NCBI RefSeq assembly: GCF_002752675.1
Contig: NZ_CP024608.1
Coordinates: 2,976,001-3,040,000, forward strand
Direction: 5' to 3'
Length of the DNA stretch: 64,000 nucleotides
DNA from: Massilia violaceinigra
Lineage (GTDB): Bacteria > Pseudomonadota > Gammaproteobacteria > Burkholderiales > Burkholderiaceae_D
Shown one piece after another: positions 63,749 through 64,000 of the stretch (within the stretch, counting starts at the first letter, position 1; every line of letters begins with the position of its first letter). The notes below the pieces were generated by a model. The model ran no database searches, was not told the DNA's origin, and worked only from the letters and a program-made list of their open reading frames with translations. The position numbers and the translations under genes were made by a program.

Positions 63749-64000
63749 CGAGGCTGGCCTCCAGTTGTTGATAGCGCCACTGGCTGGCGTACCAGCCGTC
63801 GCGTTCGAGCAGGGCCTCGTGGGTGCCCGACTCGGTAATGCGGCCGTCGCGCAGCACCACGATGAAGTCGGCGTTGACCACGGCCGAAAGCCGATGGCTG
63901 GCGATGATCACGCTGCGTTCGGGCCGCGCGCGCCGCAGTTCTTCCAGGTGTTCGAGGATGCGCGTTTCGGTGCCGGTATCGACCGCCGACAGGGCGTCGT
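63738..64000 (-). CDS. ABC exporter half-transporter, 3' part only (MdlA/SmdA type)
   Basis: The last 87 codons of a second ABC half-transporter, continuing beyond the window. Visible are the D-loop (DDALSAVDTGTETRIL), the H-loop region SVIIASHRLSAVVNADFIVVL and the C-terminal end LEASLDAL. The stop (63738-63740) lies inside the start of the downstream partner gene. The D-loop reads SAVD, as in the heterodimer partners whose two ATP sites differ. Confidence 0.88.
   Translation of the reverse strand, partial: DALSAVDTGTETRILEHLEELRRARPERSVIIASHRLSAVVNADFIVVLRDGRITESGTHEALLERDGWYASQWRYQQLEASLDAL

Overview
High-GC, gene-dense chromosomal DNA from a betaproteobacterium. The best guess is Oxalobacteraceae (Massilia, Duganella or Telluria type). 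The guess rests on PEP-CTERM proteins ending in an ML(L)AGLGLIGF-SRRR tail, KatE, PepN and MgsA of beta/gammaproteobacterial type, several c-di-GMP and histidine-kinase sensors, and a DUF1800/DUF1501 pair. No ribosomal marker is present, so the genus is an inference.

Layout. 1-7.2 kb: housekeeping genes (EamA transporter, mgsA, quinone oxidoreductase, a 40-aa membrane peptide, a DUF4136 lipoprotein, pepN, fbp) ending in tRNA-Thr(CGT). 7.2-10.6 kb: an accessory, prophage-like control segment next to the tRNA. It holds a repetitive coiled-coil membrane protein, an S24 (LexA/CI-like) repressor, a strong divergent promoter covered by dyads, a folded 5' leader of about 330 nt, and two small overlapping genes. 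10.6-13.6 kb: stress genes (DUF883-like protein, large-subunit catalase). 13.7-15.5 kb: a tandem pair of PEP-CTERM proteins duplicated with their promoters. 15.7-22.1 kb: a tetR-OMF-MFP-RND tripartite efflux operon on the minus strand. 22.3-25.1 kb: the DUF1800/DUF1501 pair. 25.3-29.6 kb: a hybrid histidine kinase, a 2OG-Fe dioxygenase and a TonB-dependent receptor. 29.6-34.9 kb: a DUF6702 protein and two tandem M1-type metallopeptidases, apparently one operon with the receptor.

35.0-38.8 kb: an HD-GYP protein with a degenerate receiver and a CHASE/PAS histidine kinase, separated by a 28-bp inverted-repeat element. 38.8-42.6 kb: a PhyH dioxygenase and TIM-barrel isomerase pair with a divergent LysR regulator, then an M29-like aminopeptidase. 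42.8-52.0 kb: a single-Cache protein, then a tight five-gene cluster built around a 1216-aa tubulin/FtsZ-like protein with a C-terminal GYF-like domain. Its partners are two zinc-ribbon proteins, a vWA-like membrane protein and a small membrane protein. This cluster is the most interesting system in the window. 52.0-57.7 kb: a molybdopterin oxidoreductase, a small lipoprotein, a J-like protein and a TPR-GGDEF protein. 57.9-60.4 kb: an ABC ATPase and permease whose stop codon lies in the target duplication of a complete IS1380-family element (60372-61941). 62.0-64.0 kb: a heterodimeric ABC exporter, the second subunit cut by the window edge.

All calls come from reading the sequence. No database search was run.
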